Shown here in pieces: positions 42,941 through 51,483 of a stretch of DNA of 64,000 bases (position 1 is its first letter; each line of letters opens with the position of its first letter). The notes under the pieces were generated by a model. That model was not told the DNA's origin. It saw only the letters and a list, made by a program, of their open reading frames with translations, and did no database searches. The position numbers and the translations under genes are program-made. The DNA is from Pseudomonas cavernicola (lineage in GTDB: Bacteria; Pseudomonadota; Gammaproteobacteria; Pseudomonadales; Pseudomonadaceae): the NCBI RefSeq assembly GCF_003596405.1, contig NZ_QYUR01000003.1:1-64000 (forward strand). Reading direction: 5' to 3'.

Positions 42941-44683
42941 TTACACGGCTGCTGGCGCGGACTCGTAGCGCGCAACGGCCTCCTCGAGATTGAAAAACAT
43001 GCGCTCAAGGCCCAGCGTCTGCCCCAGCGGTGACTGCTTGACCATGGCCAGCACACCCGGATTCAGGCCTACGAGCCACAGCGTCACACCCTTCTCTCGC
43101 AGTCGCTTCTCGGCCTCGGTCAGCATTTTGAGTGCGGTGTATTCCAGATCGAAGACCCCGCCGAGGTCGAACGCCATGACCTTCGGGCTGGCCTCGGCGA
43201 TCAACGGCTGGATCTTCTGGCCGATGCGCTCGGCATTGGCGAAGAAGATGCGCCCCTCCGGGCGCAGCATGAGCAAGCCGGGAAAGCTTTCGTCTTCGGG
43301 ATGTTCATCGGATCGAGGCCGGAACACATTGGAACCTGGCCTTCGCCCCAGAACATGAACCGGTGGATCGGACACCTGATAAGCCAAGGCCACGAGCGAT
43401 ACGATGATCGCCACGACAATGCCCTGCAGTGTTCCGAGCAGCACGACCCCTGCCATCGCGACCAGCGCCCAAATGAACTCGGTACGACGCACCGTGAGGA
43501 TCTCGCGAAACTCCAGCGGATTGATCAGGCCCACCGAGTACACAATTACCACCGCAGCCAGGGTGGCGTCCGGCATCAGACCGATGAAAGGCGCCAGCAA
43601 CAGAATTGTCCCCAGCGCCAGTGCGGCCGTGACCAGCCCCGCAAGTTGCGTGCGCGCTCCCGCGAGCCGGTTCACCGCCGTCTGCGTGGTTCCGCCGCCG
43701 GCCGGCATGGCGCCCAGCAAAGCGCCACCAATGTTGGCCAACCCTGTCGCAACCAGCTCCCGGTTGGGCTGTGGTGTGGGCTCATCACTCTGGGCGAAGG
43801 CGCGCCCTGCCGCGATCGTTTCGGTGAAGCTCATCAGCGCGATGCCCATGGCCGCGGGCCAGAGCTGGGCCAGTAGCTGCCAATCCGGCAGTGTCACAGC
43901 GGGCAGCCCAGTCGGAACGACACCAACTGTCGCCACCCCGAAGCGCTCCAGGCCGAACAGACTCATGGCACCAATCCCGATCGCCACCGCGACCAGCGGT
44001 GCGGGCGCGCGTGGAGCAAAACGCTTCATAACCAGCAGGATCGCAATCGTGAAAACTGCCATGGCAACAGTCGGCAGCGACGCCTGCGGGAGACCTTCGA
44101 ACGTAGCGAGTAAGTTGTGAATGAATGAGCCCTTGTGAATGTGGATACCAAGCAACTTCGGAATCTGGTCCACCACAATGACGATTCCGATGCCGGCCTT
44201 GAATCCGACCAGCACTGGCTCGGAGATGAAGTTGGCGACGAATCCCAGCCGCAGGAGGCCCGCCAGCACGAGGATCGCGCCCACCAGCAATGCCAGCGTC
44301 GCCGCTGCCGTGACGAGAGCTGCCGGGGTGCCGGACGAGACCTCCGCAAGCGCCGCGCCAGCCAGGATGGCGATGGTGGTGGTCGTGCTCACACTCAGGG
44401 GACGCGAGGTTCCGAACAGGGCGTAGATCAGCATTGGGACAAAGGCCGTGTAGAGCCCGACCTGCACCGGCAGCCCGGCAATGGTTGCGTATGCCAGAGC
44501 CTTGGGAATGACGACCGCCGCCGCAGTCAGGCCGGCGATCACATCGAGCCTGAACCAGGGCTGTCGATAGTCGCGGAGCCACTCCAGTGCGAACAGACGC
44601 ACGCTACCCCGCGCATGTTGCCGTGAACCGTGCGCACCAGACCCATGGAGTCGATTGTGGGGTTCAGAGCCTTGCTGCTTCAT
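42941..44683 (-). CDS. SulP-family anion transporter with STAS domain
   Basis: This 580-residue transporter has an N-terminal cytoplasmic stretch, about 12-14 TMs (GLTAAAVVIPKALAYATIAG is the SulP signature), and a C-terminal STAS domain (about 455-565, KVMAFDLGGVFDLEYTALKM). Substrates of this family include sulfate, bicarbonate and dicarboxylates. It lies 60 bases after the PPK2 gene. The neighbouring organosulfur genes make sulfate plausible, but that is not shown by the sequence. Confidence 0.88.
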   Translation of the reverse strand: MKQQGSEPHNRLHGSGAHGSRQHARGSVRLFALEWLRDYRQPWFRLDVIAGLTAAAVVIPKALAYATIAGLPVQVGLYTAFVPMLIYALFGTSRPLSVSTTTTIAILAGAALAEVSSGTPAALVTAAATLALLVGAILVLAGLLRLGFVANFISEPVLVGFKAGIGIVIVVDQIPKLLGIHIHKGSFIHNLLATFEGLPQASLPTVAMAVFTIAILLVMKRFAPRAPAPLVAVAIGIGAMSLFGLERFGVATVGVVPTGLPAVTLPDWQLLAQLWPAAMGIALMSFTETIAAGRAFAQSDEPTPQPNRELVATGLANIGGALLGAMPAGGGTTQTAVNRLAGARTQLAGLVTAALALGTILLLAPFIGLMPDATLAAVVIVYSVGLINPLEFREILTVRRTEFIWALVAMAGVVLLGTLQGIVVAIIVSLVALAYQVSDPPVHVLGRRPGSNVFRPRSDEHPEDESFPGLLMLRPEGRIFFANAERIGQKIQPLIAEASPKVMAFDLGGVFDLEYTALKMLTEAEKRLREKGVTLWLVGLNPGVLAMVKQSPLGQTLGLERMFFNLEEAVARYESAPAAV

Positions 44684-44742
44684 GACTCACTCCAGGCCGG
44701 GACTCGCCCCGCACCGCGTGTGTCTCCGAAAGGCCGCGCCCG

Positions 44743-45564
44743 TCAGAATTTTTCGGGGATGAACTTGAACGGGTAATCCGGCTCGCGATAACCGCCTGGC
44801 TTCTGCCGCTCGGGTAACTTCACCTTCTCGCGCGGTATCTCTTTGTAGGGGATGCGGCTAAGCAAGTCGGCGATGATATTGAGGCGGACCCGCCGCTTGT
44901 CGTTCGAGTTAGCCACGAGCCACGGCGCATACTCGCTGTCCGTCGCCTTGAACATGTCGTCGCGCGCGCGTGAGTAGTCATACCAGCGGCCGTACGACTT
45001 GAGGTCCATACCAGACAGCTTCCAGGTTTTGCGCCCATCGTTGATGCGCGCCTCGAGCCGGAGGGTCTGTTCCTCCTGGCTGACCTCCAGCCAATACTTG
45101 AGCAGGATGACTCCCGATCCAACTATCGCTTTCTCGATGAGCGGGGCCGCCTTCAGGAAACTTGTGACCTGCTCTTTGGTGCAGAATCCCATCACCCGCT
45201 CGACGCCCGCGCGGTTGTACCAACTGCGATCGAAGATCACTACTTCGCCGGCCGCGGGCAGGTGCGGCAGGTAACGCTGCAGATACATCTGGCTCTTTTC
45301 GCGCTCGGTCGGCGCTGGCAGCGCCACCACCCGGAAGACACGCGGACTCACCCGTTCGGTGAGTGCCTTGATCGTCCCGCCCTTGCCAGCGCCATCGCGC
45401 CCCTCAAAGACAATGCAGATCTTGATGCCCTTTTGCTGCACCCACTCCTGCAGCTTGACCAGTTCGACGTGCAGACGGCGCAGCTCACTCAAGTAGTCCT
45501 TGCTCGTCAGCTTCGAATTTTCAGCAGGACTACCCTTTTGTGCGCCCTTCTTATCCTTTGCCAT
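44743..45564 (-). CDS. ppk2: Polyphosphate kinase 2
   Basis: This 273-residue PPK2-family kinase has Walker A EGRDGAGKGG at residues 54-63, Walker B/lid IFDRSWYNRAGVERVMGF and the RWYDYSRARDDMFKATD motif. It is a single-domain class I type that moves phosphate between polyphosphate and nucleotides, usually GDP or ADP. It is first in an operon with SulP and VIT-like genes. With the polyphosphate-binding CHAD protein at 27616 it hints at polyphosphate-based stress or ion homeostasis. Confidence 0.92.
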   Translation of the reverse strand: MAKDKKGAQKGSPAENSKLTSKDYLSELRRLHVELVKLQEWVQQKGIKICIVFEGRDGAGKGGTIKALTERVSPRVFRVVALPAPTEREKSQMYLQRYLPHLPAAGEVVIFDRSWYNRAGVERVMGFCTKEQVTSFLKAAPLIEKAIVGSGVILLKYWLEVSQEEQTLRLEARINDGRKTWKLSGMDLKSYGRWYDYSRARDDMFKATDSEYAPWLVANSNDKRRVRLNIIADLLSRIPYKEIPREKVKLPERQKPGGYREPDYPFKFIPEKF

Positions 45565-46046
45565 GGCCTTGACCTCACAAATTCTCGCAGCCTGCCGATC
45601 GGCAGGCTTTGTGGGCGCACCGAACCACGAGAAATTGTCTCTCGCCTCTGCGCTCCATTTGTCGGTGTAGCTGAGGACACCTGCCTATGCAAGGGAGTGC
45701 CCTGCCCCGAACCGCGTGAATGCCGGGTACTTGATTACAGCGCTGGGCACGGCGGTTTCGATCAGTTCAGCGAACTGGATGCGCCCACAGATGATCGTGG
45801 CCAAGTACCGCTGCGCCACCACGGTCTGGGCATTCAGCTATCGGCACAGTCCTTTATTTGCGTACGTAGCCACTGAAGGCCTGCATTGGCATGGCGGCGA
45901 AAGGCAACGGGATCCGCTACCTGAAGATTCTTCTGGACGTGATTTAGGTCGAGCCGACGACGGTCAATGGCGCCTGCAAAATGAAGGGCAATACGTGAGC
46001 TAGACTTCAGCGCAATGGTCTATTTACTACAAAAAGGGAACAATCC
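45565..46046. other. Intergenic region with a possible minus-strand remnant
   Basis: This 480-base divergent region lies between ppk2 and the YiaW-like gene. On the minus strand about 45824-45687 a frame reads YLATIICGRIQFAELIETAV and ends at a stop just after FGAGHSLA. It has no start and no recognised family. CTGCCGATCGGCAG at about 45593-45606 is a perfect short palindrome and could be an operator for ppk2. Confidence 0.4.
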
Positions 46047-46430
46047 ATGCTCGATTACTTCGCCCTGGGTTTGCTGATTTTCGTTGGACTAGTACTGTTC
46101 TACGGGATCATCGTGCTGCACGACATCCCGTATGAAATCGCCGTGCACCGCAACCATCCGCATCAGGATGCGATCCACGCCACCGGCTGGGTCAGCCTGT
46201 TCACCCTGCACGCCATCTGGCCCTTCCTGTGGATTTGGGCGATGTTGTACCGCGAGGACCGCGGCTGGGGCTTTGGTGACGGTAAGTCGCCGCAAAGCCA
46301 TGTCCTGCATCTGGAACAGCAGTTGGCCGATTTGCAGCAGCGCCTCGACCGGCTTGAAGGGCAGCGGGCCACGCCCCAGCCATCGACATCCCAGAACGCG
46401 GCATCCCAGAACCAGGGAGAGGGAATCTGA
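46047..46430 (+). CDS. YiaW-like DUF3302 membrane protein
   Basis: This 127-residue inner-membrane protein has two TMs (LGLLIFVGLVLFYGIIVLHD and LFTLHAIWPFLWIWAMLY) separated by a short loop with IPYEIAVHRNHPHQDAIH, followed by a coiled-coil tail (HLEQQLADLQQRLDRLEG). It pairs with the HlyD-family gene three bases downstream exactly as YiaW pairs with YiaV in E. coli. The function is unproven; the pair probably forms an envelope efflux or stress component. Confidence 0.85.
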   Translation: MLDYFALGLLIFVGLVLFYGIIVLHDIPYEIAVHRNHPHQDAIHATGWVSLFTLHAIWPFLWIWAMLYREDRGWGFGDGKSPQSHVLHLEQQLADLQQRLDRLEGQRATPQPSTSQNAASQNQGEGI

Positions 46431-46433
46431 ACC

Positions 46434-47393
46434 ATGGATCTCTTACTTATCCTCACCTACACAGCCTTCTGCGTTGCCATCTTCAAGATCTTTCGCATTC
46501 CGCTGAACAAGTGGTCGGTGCCCACCGCTGCGCTCGGCGGGGTGGTGCTGATTGGCGCCCTGATCTTCATCATGAATTACAACCACCCGTACTCGGAGGT
46601 GGCGCGTTCGTATTTCGTCACGGTCCCAGTGATACCGGTGGTCAGCGGCCAAGTGATCGAAGTACCAGTGCAGACCAATCAACCGCTGGAAAAGGGTGAT
46701 GTGCTATTTCGCATCGACCCGACTCCCTTCGAGAACCGGGTCAAATCCCTCAAGGCGCAACTGGTCTCGGCCAGAGCTGATCTTTTCCGCGCCACAGAAT
46801 TGTTCAAACGCAACGTAGGCAATCGCCGAGACCAGGATATCGCCACTGCTCGCGTGGAAGACTTGCAGGCGCAGCAGAACATCGCCCAGTTTGAACTGGA
46901 CCACACCGTTGTGCGGGCGCCGAGCAAAGGTTTCGTCACCCACGTCTCACTGCGCGCAGGAATGATGGCGACCAAATTGCCGCTGCGACCTTCCATGGTC
47001 TTCATCCCCGACGAGGGCCATTACTTCACCGCCTGGATGCGGCAGAACAGTCAACTGCGCCTGTCGCCCGGCGACGAGGCCGAAGTCGCCTTCGACGGCA
47101 TCCCCGGCAAGGTGTTCAAGGGCAAGGTGAAGAGCGTGATCGCCGTGATCGGTGAAGGACAGATACAGCCTTCAGGCACGCTAATCAGTTACACCGGCTC
47201 TCCACCGCCGGGCCGGGTGCCGGTAGTCATCGAGATCACCGACCCTGAATACGCGCAGTACAGCAAGCTGATGCCGGGAGGCTCGTACGGGCAGGCGGCG
47301 CTGTATAGCAAGCATTTCCACCATGTTGCGGTGATGCGCAAAATCCTCCTGCGTATGGCCGCCTGGATGAACTACATCTTCCCGTTTCACTGA
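46434..47393 (+). CDS. YiaV-like HlyD-family membrane fusion protein
   Basis: This 319-residue protein has an N-terminal TM pair (about 1-22 and 32-50), a lipoyl half-motif VIPVVSGQVIEVPVQTNQPL, a short coiled coil (about 95-155), the second lipoyl half TVVRAPSKGFVTHVSLRAG, and a beta-barrel domain. It is shorter than E. coli YiaV (about 378 residues), mainly in the coiled-coil hairpin. It is encoded directly after the DUF3302 gene and is likely translationally coupled. No transporter partner gene is adjacent. Confidence 0.85.
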   Translation: MDLLLILTYTAFCVAIFKIFRIPLNKWSVPTAALGGVVLIGALIFIMNYNHPYSEVARSYFVTVPVIPVVSGQVIEVPVQTNQPLEKGDVLFRIDPTPFENRVKSLKAQLVSARADLFRATELFKRNVGNRRDQDIATARVEDLQAQQNIAQFELDHTVVRAPSKGFVTHVSLRAGMMATKLPLRPSMVFIPDEGHYFTAWMRQNSQLRLSPGDEAEVAFDGIPGKVFKGKVKSVIAVIGEGQIQPSGTLISYTGSPPPGRVPVVIEITDPEYAQYSKLMPGGSYGQAALYSKHFHHVAVMRKILLRMAAWMNYIFPFH

Positions 47394-47404
47394 GCACGGC
47401 AGCT

Positions 47405-47434
47405 CAAAAAAGGGAAGTCTGAAAAGACTTCCCT
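47405..47434 (-). terminator. Terminator-like hairpin, minus orientation
   Basis: AGGGAAGTCT-TTTC-AGACTTCCCT followed by TTTTTT on the minus strand. The genes on both sides are on the plus strand, for which the run of T is missing. It may be inherited from a gene that is no longer here, or act against antisense transcription. Confidence 0.6.
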
Positions 47435-47445
47435 AGGCGTAAACC

Positions 47446-48123
47446 ATGAGCAAACCCCTAGAAACCCTCTGGTATACCCACAGCCCGGTTCCCACCGGGC
47501 TTGGGATTGCCGTCGAATCCGGTCGCCTGGCGGACGCTTTTCGTCCCTATGGCACCAGTATCCGAGCGTTGCGCGAATCCAGCGACAAAGAGGTTCGCGA
47601 AGCGCATTTCGATCACCATCTGCCCAATGCCGTGCGCCATGGCGGCAATATTCCGGCCATCTGGGCCCGCGCCGCGGGCGCCCAAACGCGCCTGCTTGGC
47701 CTGTCCTGGACAGATGAGGTGCAGCTGATAGTGACCACCCCGGAAAGCCAGGTGAAATCCATTCGCGATCTGAAGAACCGGCGCTTCGGTCTACCGAAAT
47801 GGGCCAACGTGCAGATCGACTTCAGCCGGGCCACGGCCCTGCGCGGCCTGGAAAACGCCTTGAGCCTGGAGGGCCTATGCGTTGCCGATGTCGAACTAGT
47901 CGACTATCCCTACGGCGGCAGCCACAGCGATGACCCGGTGCGCCATGTGTTCGGCGCCCAGGTGCGTTTGCGCGGCAATCGCCCGCGTCGGCGCAATCAG
48001 GAGTTGATTGGCTTGCTGCGCGGCGACATCGACGCGATCTTCCTCAAGGGCGCCTACGGCATGCAGCTCGCCGACGAATTCGGCCTGCATGTGCTGGACA
48101 CCACGGTTTCCATCAGCCGATAG
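47446..48123 (+). pseudogene. DszB/SsuA-like desulfinase-type protein, C-terminally truncated
   Basis: These 225 residues resemble the N-terminal two thirds of the periplasmic-binding-protein fold used by DszB (2'-hydroxybiphenyl-2-sulfinate desulfinase). LWYTHSPVPTGLGIAVESGRL parallels the TLTYSNCPVPNALLTASESG region of DszB, which holds its catalytic Cys; here that position is not Cys (HSPVPTG), so it may not be a desulfinase. No signal peptide is seen. The frame ends abruptly at HVLDTTVSISR where sequence from the opposite strand begins. Full-length relatives have about 350 residues. Confidence 0.6.
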
Positions 48124-48434
48124 CGTAAAGCCAGATCCCAGCGCACCTGCTCGATGGACTGTTTGCGCTTCATACCGCGGTGGTCATGGAAGCCTGTGCC
48201 GGAGGACAGGTGGTCGGCGTGGACGTGGGTTTCCAGCACCCACTCCGCGCACAGCCCCTGCGTGCGCACGTGGGCAATCAGGCGATTGACGTTGGTGTGA
48301 GAGATACGCCCGGTGGCGGAATCGTAGTCCAGCACCGGATCGATGATGGCGCAGCGGCCACTGTGTGGGTCACTGACCACATAACTGAAGCTATTGCTGC
48401 GCGGATCGAAGAAGGCTTCGACAGTGGGTGTCAT
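48054..48434 (-). pseudogene. Persulfide-dioxygenase-like MBL protein, truncated
   Basis: Start 48434 gives TPTVEAFFDPRSNSFSYVVS, CAIIDPVLDYDSATGR and LETHVHADHLSSG: the first beta strands and the metal-binding HxHxDH of ETHE1/Blh-type sulfur dioxygenases. After residue about 85 the family match ends. The frame continues MKRKQSIEQVRWDLALRYRL, which looks like the start of an HTH/WYL-type regulator, and then runs antisense into the truncated DszB-like gene. At least two gene fragments are joined here. Confidence 0.65.
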
Positions 48435-48480
48435 GGCTGAATGTCCTGGATCCAAGATGGAGAACGTGTGGCTCGCGTCA

Positions 48481-49527
48481 TCAGCGCGCCAGGAACAGCA
48501 AGCCTATGACCAGGACCGCGAGGAAGACGGTTTCGCCGACCAGCATGACGATCGGTCGCCAGCCAACCTGCGCCAGTTTCTGCAGCGAGGTCTTCATCCC
48601 CAGTGCAGCGATGGCCATGACCAGACAGCCGCGTGACAGGTCATTCATGCCACTGGTTACTACCTGCGGTATGACGCCGGTGCTGTTGATCGCCACCAGA
48701 ACCACGAAGGCGATCAGAAAGCCCGGCACCATCGGAATCCGTCGGCATTCGCTGCCACTCTGGCAGGACGCCTGCTGGCGGCGGAACATCCACGCCACCA
48801 CAACCACTGCCGGGACCAGCAAGGCGACGCGCAGCAGCTTGACCACGGTGGCGATGTCGCCGGTGGCCGGCGAGATCATGTAGCCGGCGCCGACCACCTG
48901 GGCCACGTCGTGGATGGTGCCGCCGAGGAAGATACCGGTCTGCTCGGGGGAAATGCCCAGCAGCTTGCAGAGGATCGGGTAGCTGATCATCGCCATGGTC
49001 GACAGGCCGGTGACGCCGACCACGGTCAGCAGAGTGTCGCGCTCGCTGTTCTCGTGCTTGGGCAGCACCGCGGAGATCGCCAGCGCCGCGGAGGCACCGC
49101 AGATCGCCACGGCGCCACCGGTGAGTACGCCGAAGTCGGCACGCTGGCCGAGCAGTCGCGCGCTGATCCAGCCGACGCAGATGGTCGCGGCGACGGCTAG
49201 CACGGCGGCGAGCACGGTTTCCAGGCCAAGCGAGCCAATCTGCTCGAGGGTGATCCGCGCACCGAGCAGCGCCACACCGAGGCGCAGAATGGTCCGTGAG
49301 GCGAACTCGATGCCGGGCAGGCAGCGGCCATCCTCGACGAGGAAATGGCAGGTCATGCCGAACAGCAGCGCATAGAGCAGCGTTGGGCCGCCGTAGTGGT
49401 CGGCGATGAAGGCCGAGGCCATGGCGATCGCCAGGCTGACCATCAGTCCGGGGCCGAGGGTCTGCAGGCGAACCAGCAGCTGCCGGGGGCCGCTGACGGG
49501 GGCGGCGCAGTGCGTGTCTTTGATCAT
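48481..49527 (-). CDS. YeiH/UPF0324-family putative sulfite/sulfate exporter
   Basis: This 348-residue inner-membrane protein has about ten TMs. The conserved core GGAVAICGASAALAISAVLP and FLGGTIHDVAQVVGAGYMIS are signatures of the YeiH family, annotated as putative sulfate exporters. Start 49527 (MIKDTHC) begins the family-like part; upstream in-frame codons overlap the GFA gene region. It lies in a minus-strand run with a flavin-dependent monooxygenase, so export of sulfite released from an organosulfur compound is a reasonable role. Confidence 0.85.
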   Translation of the reverse strand: MIKDTHCAAPVSGPRQLLVRLQTLGPGLMVSLAIAMASAFIADHYGGPTLLYALLFGMTCHFLVEDGRCLPGIEFASRTILRLGVALLGARITLEQIGSLGLETVLAAVLAVAATICVGWISARLLGQRADFGVLTGGAVAICGASAALAISAVLPKHENSERDTLLTVVGVTGLSTMAMISYPILCKLLGISPEQTGIFLGGTIHDVAQVVGAGYMISPATGDIATVVKLLRVALLVPAVVVVAWMFRRQQASCQSGSECRRIPMVPGFLIAFVVLVAINSTGVIPQVVTSGMNDLSRGCLVMAIAALGMKTSLQKLAQVGWRPIVMLVGETVFLAVLVIGLLFLAR

Positions 49528-49583
49528 GGTGGTCGTCTCGTGCTCGCCCGGCTGCGGCGGGCCGTCAGCCGGGTCGCAGTGTT

Positions 49584-49997
49584 TCACTCGGTGGGTGCCT
49601 GCTCGAAGCATGGCAACGCGCGGTCGATGGCCACCCAGGGCTGTGCCGAGGCGCACCACAGGTGCAGCTTCGGTGTGGCGCTGGCCGGCTGGGCCAGGGT
49701 GCCAGCCTTGACCGCCATTACGCCCGGCATCGCGGCGACTTCGGAGTACAGCGCCGAGCCGCAGCTGGTGCAGAAGTAACGCTTGACCGGTAGGCCGCTA
49801 CCGCCGGGCTTGGCGTAGCAGCCGAGGCTCGCGCCCTCGACCAGGAAGCCTTCGGCCGGCACCAGCACGTTGACCGAGAAGGCGCTGCCGGACTGTTTCT
49901 GGCAGTCGCTGCAATGGCAGACGGCGGTGGTCAGCGGGGCGAGGTGGCTGGAGTAGTGGATGCCGCCGCACAGGCAGCTGCCTTTGATAGTGTTCAT
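49584..49997 (-). CDS. GFA/CENP-V domain protein
   Basis: This 137-residue protein has the zinc-binding pattern of the glutathione-dependent formaldehyde-activating family: GSCLCGGIHY near residue 6, CHCSDCQKQSGSAFSVN around 27-43 and YFCTSCGSALYSE around 74-86. The enzymatic role of the family is disputed. In this run with an SsuD-like monooxygenase, whose reaction gives an aldehyde plus sulfite, handling of formaldehyde or another aldehyde would make sense. It lies 24 bases downstream of the MFS gene. Confidence 0.85.
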   Translation of the reverse strand: MNTIKGSCLCGGIHYSSHLAPLTTAVCHCSDCQKQSGSAFSVNVLVPAEGFLVEGASLGCYAKPGGSGLPVKRYFCTSCGSALYSEVAAMPGVMAVKAGTLAQPASATPKLHLWCASAQPWVAIDRALPCFEQAPTE

Positions 49998-50021
49998 GAG
50001 CGTTCTCTTCAGTTGGAGGGG

Positions 50022-51410
50022 TTAGGTCGCGGTAGCGCTGGCGGGCTGCCATTCGCGGGCCCGCAGGGCGGTGTGCTTGAAGCTGTGCCGGGCGCGAAGC
50101 AGAAGCGGGCACGCCAGGGCGCAGGCGATCAGCGTGACGATCAGGATCGAGTAGCCAATGGCGGCGGGGTCGACCAGCACGTAGTCGGTGATGACGCCGA
50201 TAGCCAGCGGGCCGATGCCAACACCGACCAGATTGAGCACGCCGGTGAACAGGGCGATGAACTGTCCGCGCATCGGCGCGGGCGCTATTTCGACGATCAA
50301 CGCCGGGCCGATGCCGAACAGGCAGACCCACAGGGCGGCGGAGAGGGCCAGGAACGGCAGTGCCAGAGGGGCGCTGGGCGCCAGCAGTAGCGGTGTGGCG
50401 CACAGCGGCAGGAGGATGCTGGCGAGGACTGCCACGCGCAGGTTGCCATTGGCCACGCCGCGGCGGCGCCAGTATTCACCCAGCCAACTGGCGCCGAGCA
50501 CACCGAGCGGCGAGCTGACGCACATGATCAGCCCCATGACAGTGCCGGCCTTGGCGTAACTCCAGCCGAACTCGCGGACCAGGTAGCTGGGGACCCAGGC
50601 GCCGCCGCCGTACACCGCGGCGTTGTAGCAGCCCATGCCGATCACGATGGCGACGAAGGTGCGCCGGTTGGCGCGCAGGAACGCCAGCACTTCACCCAGT
50701 GGCACGTTTGGCGCCACCGAAGTCGGCGTCGTCGGTCCGGCGCGATCCAGTCGCGGCTCCGACACGCCGAACATCAGCAACAGAACGATCAGGCCCGGCA
50801 GGCCGATCGACATCAGCGTGGTCTGCCAGGGCGCCAGGGCGCCGAGCAAAGGCAGGGTCAGGGGATGGGCGCTGAAGTAGCCGAGCACCAGACCGGTGGC
50901 GAGTAGACCAGCGCCAACGCCGACCGGGCCGCCGGCGCCAAACACGCCGAGGGCGCGGCCGCGTTTCTCCGGTACGAACAGGTCGCTGATCAGCGACACG
51001 GCGCCCGGCAGCAGCACCGCTTCGCCGACCGCCACGCCGACGCGTGCCAGCAGCAGGTGCCAGAATTCCGTGGCCAGGCCACTGGCGGCGGTGGCCAGGC
51101 ACCATAGGCCGATGCCGACGGTGATGATCATTCGCCGGTTGCCGCGGTCGATCAGCCTCGCGATCGGCAGGCCGGCCAAGGAGTAGAAGGCGGCGAAGGT
51201 GAAGCCATGGAGCATGCCCATCCAGGTGTCGTTGACGTGCAGTGATTGCTGGATCGGCCCGACCAGCAGGCTGAGCACCTGGCGGTCCATGATCGAGAAG
51301 ACGTAGGCGAGCAGCAGTACGCCAAGGGCGTAGTTGGCCTGGCCGCGGCTCGGCAGGTAGGGCGCCGAGCTGGTCATAACCGGAGCCTGGATAGTCGTGG
51401 TGCTGGACAT
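50022..51410 (-). CDS. MFS transporter (spinster-like)
   Basis: This 462-residue transporter has twelve TMs. LLAYVFSIMDRQVLSLLVGP near residue 33 and the loop motif ARLIDRGNRRMIITVGIGLW place it in the spinster/aromatic-acid-like MFS group. It lies 73 bases after the flavin reductase and 24 bases before the GFA gene on the same strand, so it is likely the uptake (or export) system for the substrate of the monooxygenase. The substrate is unknown. Confidence 0.85.
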   Translation of the reverse strand: MSSTTTIQAPVMTSSAPYLPSRGQANYALGVLLLAYVFSIMDRQVLSLLVGPIQQSLHVNDTWMGMLHGFTFAAFYSLAGLPIARLIDRGNRRMIITVGIGLWCLATAASGLATEFWHLLLARVGVAVGEAVLLPGAVSLISDLFVPEKRGRALGVFGAGGPVGVGAGLLATGLVLGYFSAHPLTLPLLGALAPWQTTLMSIGLPGLIVLLLMFGVSEPRLDRAGPTTPTSVAPNVPLGEVLAFLRANRRTFVAIVIGMGCYNAAVYGGGAWVPSYLVREFGWSYAKAGTVMGLIMCVSSPLGVLGASWLGEYWRRRGVANGNLRVAVLASILLPLCATPLLLAPSAPLALPFLALSAALWVCLFGIGPALIVEIAPAPMRGQFIALFTGVLNLVGVGIGPLAIGVITDYVLVDPAAIGYSILIVTLIACALACPLLLRARHSFKHTALRAREWQPASATAT

Positions 51411-51483
51411 CGACGGTTCACCTCAATGGCTTGTTTTTGTAATCGAGGCCGCGCGGCGGGCAGGCCGCCGTCGCGGTGCTGCG

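Noticed and set aside
45716..46003. 95-codon plus frame between ppk2 and the YiaW-like gene
   Set aside because: No ribosome site or family; the minus strand there looks more coding-like.
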